Below, one piece after another: positions 61,708 to 64,000 of a stretch of DNA of 64,000 bases (within the stretch, counting starts at the first letter, position 1; each line of letters starts with the position of its first letter). The notes beneath the pieces are model-generated. The model searched no databases. It was not told where the DNA came from and saw only the letters and a list, made by a program, of their open reading frames with translations. This DNA comes from Notolepis coatsorum (taxonomy: Eukaryota; Chordata; Actinopteri; Aulopiformes; Paralepididae), in assembly GCA_963971535.1 (NCBI GenBank), contig OZ020585.1, forward strand, positions 153,638,103 to 153,702,102. Reading direction: 5' to 3'. The translations under genes and the position numbers were made by a program.

Positions 61708-62924
61708 TGTTACAAAGGGTCAGATTAAACCGAATATATATATTTATTGCCTGAGATCCCATGTATAATATTTGTATATCGTTTGATATCCCTTGTATAT
61801 TCTTTGTACATATACACAGAATATCCCTTTACCTGGTACAGGACAGACCATAATATTCGTTCTCCTATTGGAAGCGATCCCCTAGGCGCCACGGCCATAC
61901 CCCCAATGCCGAGTTCAAAGCCACCGCCAAGGCTTGTCTCAACATGCCCAGTTTTGTGCAGGAATACGAGACAGAAATGAGGTTGGCACTAGATTATTCA
62001 CCGTACGTATAAATACGTTGCAGGTGGATACAGCAGTAGTCTTGTCTTATCCTAAAACGTTCGTTCAACGTATCGTTCGTTCCTTACTAGTAAAGCCTTC
62101 ATCACGAGTCAACGACCAAGTGAAGTGAGCAACCTTGCGTCTAAATAGAGCACTTATAACCACGTGCGAATAGGATAGTAAAAGTGTCAGAGCTTAGTGA
62201 AATAACGTCAAGTTCGACCTAGTTAAATGTGAAGTACCGTGCACAGGAGAATCTACACCGGTGAATGCAGAGCCTTTTCCGGCTGGATTATATTGATTTT
62301 GGTACTGTGGCTGCTGGACCAAGAGAACCGTCTACCCGCTGCTGTGTGGGATTTACCCGTGAGGAGCATCACTCGAGCCCGTCTCTAGGAGAGGCTGGCT
62401 GGCTTTCACCTATGCTGTCGCGCATACTTGGATTATAGCTGCTGCTTTCGTCTGCCGATCAAGGGAGTAATGTACCGCCTCCCGTAGCTGGAGCTTATTG
62501 ATTCCCCGTCGATCCAGACTTTTGCATTCGAACATTCCTCCCCCCTGCTGGCTTACAACCGGAGGGAACCCCCTTAGTATCTCCAGCTGACCTACTAGTG
62601 TACTATATATAATTCTTATGCTACGGGTGGTATTAATTATCCCCTGCGTAATATGCTCATGGACTTACGCTCTTGACCTATTCATGCACATTCTTCGCCT
62701 TACAAGCGCAACTCTCAATCTTGATAAGTAATATAAGATAATCTTCGTGCTCTTCTAATAAATATTTTTCTAAACAGTATTTATTGTGAAGCCGTGTTAT
62801 TGTGGGGGTGTTCATCACATATACCTGTGTACTGTATGGCCAGTAGTAATGTACATAACGCAGTAGTGGTTTAATGATACCATACTTATTCAATACAGTC
62901 AGGGAATTGTACCCCTCAGTTACA
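61708..62924 (+). repeat. 3' LTR of the BEL/Pao element
   Basis: Same length and ends as the 5' LTR. Preceded by GGAGGCGGC, a purine-rich tract that may be the plus-strand primer. Followed by the target duplication TTACC. Confidence 0.9.
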
Positions 62925-62929
62925 TTACC

Positions 62930-63117
62930 TTTCAAAAGAGACCAGACTCATGCATGTGCTATAAGTATAAAGCATAATAAATTGCAAATTACTTTGGGTA
63001 TGCAATCATCAAAAAAATAAAATAGACTCCTTTTTTGTGGTTAATATGGACTGTATTGATCTATTTATGACATGAAATAAATCTCGTACTGGTACCGGGC
63101 CGATCGGGCTTAAGAGG
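62930..63117. other. Right arm of the large TTAA element
   Basis: Continues the sequence interrupted by the BEL insertion and ends in the inverted terminus. No gene. Confidence 0.45.
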
Positions 63118-63121
63118 TTAA

Positions 63122-64000
63122 GAGAGTGGTGGTTATTCTAGGCCTAGGGCTTTTAAATGTGCTGTGCATATTCACTCACTCGACTAAAACACCTGCCCCC
63201 CCCCCCCCCCCCCCCCCTTTATTCAATTAAATTCACATTCAACTTTGTGGCACACAAACAGCTTCTTCTCTGTCCAATATGAGTACTGTGTGGACACCAT
63301 GTCATGGTTCTACCATGTCAGTACTCCTGCCTCTCTCTGTTCTCTTCCTCACTCTACCGCTCTCATTATCATTAACTAGTTACAGGTGGTGTGTAACGGG
63401 GCAGCTGATCTACGGTCTGGAGGCAGAGGGCATCTGGGTATATAAACCCGCCCCAGACGTAGAGAAGCTGTCGGATCGTAAACTATCGTACCACGTTAGT
63501 CACGTTACTATGCTCTTGTCTCTACTCTGTTGCTTAAGTTGTTCGCCTGGATCTCTTGTTCATCGACCTTGACCTAATCTCTATTCTCATCCTCTCTCCT
63601 AGCCTGTACGGGGAAGACCTGGAGACACTGACTTGCTGGTGAAGACCTGGAGACACTGGCCATTGCTCACAACCTTGTTCTAATCTCTATTCTCATCCTC
63701 TCTCCTAGCCTGTACGGTGAAGACCTGGAGACACTGACCTACCAAAGTACTGATCTGACCTACGCCCGGCTGATGACAACTGTTCCTGCTTTTCAGCCCT
63801 TCTGTATGACATGCATGCCCCCGTGTATATCCTGGACACTACAAGAATTTCCCCTGTGTACCAACCCATGCCTGTACAGATTAGACCACCCTATTAAATA
63901 TACCCATATTGGGTTTTGCTCAGTGCTGCCTACCGTGTCTCCTTGCCTGCACATTGGGTTCCAAACACAACCGTGATACACAATCAATGAATTCTGGAAT
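63122..64000 (+). other. Unassigned; duplicated ~108-bp unit
   Basis: A poly-C run at 63197-63218, then an open frame at 63279-63572 with a hydrophobic start (VLLPLSVLFLTLPLSLSL) and no recognised domain. TAATCTCTATTCTCATCCTC, CCTAGCCTGTACGG and GAAGACCTGGAGACACTG recur at about 63573-63640 and 63681-63748. The repeated TCTCTCCTAG looks like a splice acceptor before LYGEDLETLT, but with no further support I do not call a gene. Confidence 0.35.

Larger units (their letters stand above)
56355..62924 (+). mobile_element. BEL/Pao LTR retrotransposon, internally deleted
   Basis: Two LTRs of 1,217 bp (56355-57571, 61708-62924) and perfect 5-bp target duplications TTACC (56350-56354, 62925-62929). 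The interior is 4.1 kb, short for the family. The gag, zinc-knuckle and protease parts are present, but reverse transcriptase, RNase H and the integrase core are missing; only the C-terminal tail of integrase remains. A MITE sits in the 3' interior. The LTRs differ at about a dozen positions by eye, close to 1%, so the insertion is recent. Confidence 0.9.
44533..63121. mobile_element. Large TTAA-flanked element, host of most later insertions
   Basis: The left end is TTAA plus CCTCTTAAGCCCG (44533-44549); the right end is the exact inverse, CGGGCTTAAGAGG plus TTAA (63105-63121). The 13-bp inverted repeat and TTAA sites suggest a piggyBac- or Kolobok-like transposon. Non-inserted parts (44537-46400, 54813-55223, 55606-56349, 62930-63104) total only about 3.2 kb and include one conserved ORF (45747-46388). 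Another copy of the left end lies at 35381. That these two distant ends belong to one element is an inference. Confidence 0.45.

Noticed and set aside
63279-63572. Secreted protein gene with signal peptide
   Set aside because: Hydrophobic start but no domain or convincing splice structure, and sequence near it is duplicated; left unassigned.

Overview
This window looks like a gene-poor, transposon-dense stretch of a teleost fish genome. It is not bacterial or viral: there are split genes with GT..AG introns, AATAAA-type 3' ends, Rex1-like LINEs with short-repeat tails, piggyBac, hAT, Kolobok-like, DIRS and BEL/Pao elements, tRNA-derived SINEs, and long pure microsatellites. I found no intact host gene. 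Almost every coding segment belongs to a mobile element, and most are broken by stops, frameshifts or nested insertions.

Layout. 1-3278: end of a decayed DIRS-like element. 3279-4640: satellite of about 82-bp monomers alternating between two subtypes. 4687-11757: a 1.79-kb tandem duplication, each copy carrying a TTAA-flanked Kolobok-like element; the second copy is split by a nearly complete Rex1-like LINE (6708-10223). 11758-17651: unassigned sequence, a minisatellite built from a LINE tail, a GA/GACA microsatellite, a 45-bp tandem repeat holding a hAT insertion (15156-16020), and a SINE. 17652-35384: a piggyBac element swollen to 17.7 kb. Its transposase is split into many phase-1 exons and interrupted by a 1.39-kb pure GACT array, a Rex1-like LINE, a second LINE with 35-bp flanking repeats, and a hAT element. 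35385-38297: fragments of a TTAA-ended repeat, an inverted-repeat element carrying two tRNA-like sequences, and a SINE. 38298-44536: a TTAA-flanked piggyBac-like element split by a 5.66-kb DIRS element on the minus strand, which still shows the diagnostic internal complementary region and a duplicated gag. 44533-63121: an apparent TTAA-flanked element of 18.6 kb. It contains an unrecognised conserved ORF, a five-deep nest (outer element > Rex1-like LINE > DNA transposon > LINE > solo BEL LTR), two hAT-type MITEs with perfect 8-bp target duplications, and a BEL/Pao element with 1,217-bp LTRs and perfect 5-bp target duplications. 63122-64000: unassigned.

How the pieces relate: the elements are mobilisation machineries layered on one another, not a pathway. 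Target-site duplications order many of the insertions directly. The TTAA-specific elements (17652-35384, 38298-44536, 44533-63121) sit end to end and re-use the same TTAA-rich termini. The least expected observations are the DIRS internal complementary region beside a tandemly duplicated gag, the phase-1 exon duplication in the piggyBac transposase, and the GACT array ending 12 nt before a splice acceptor. All family names are by eye; no database search was possible.
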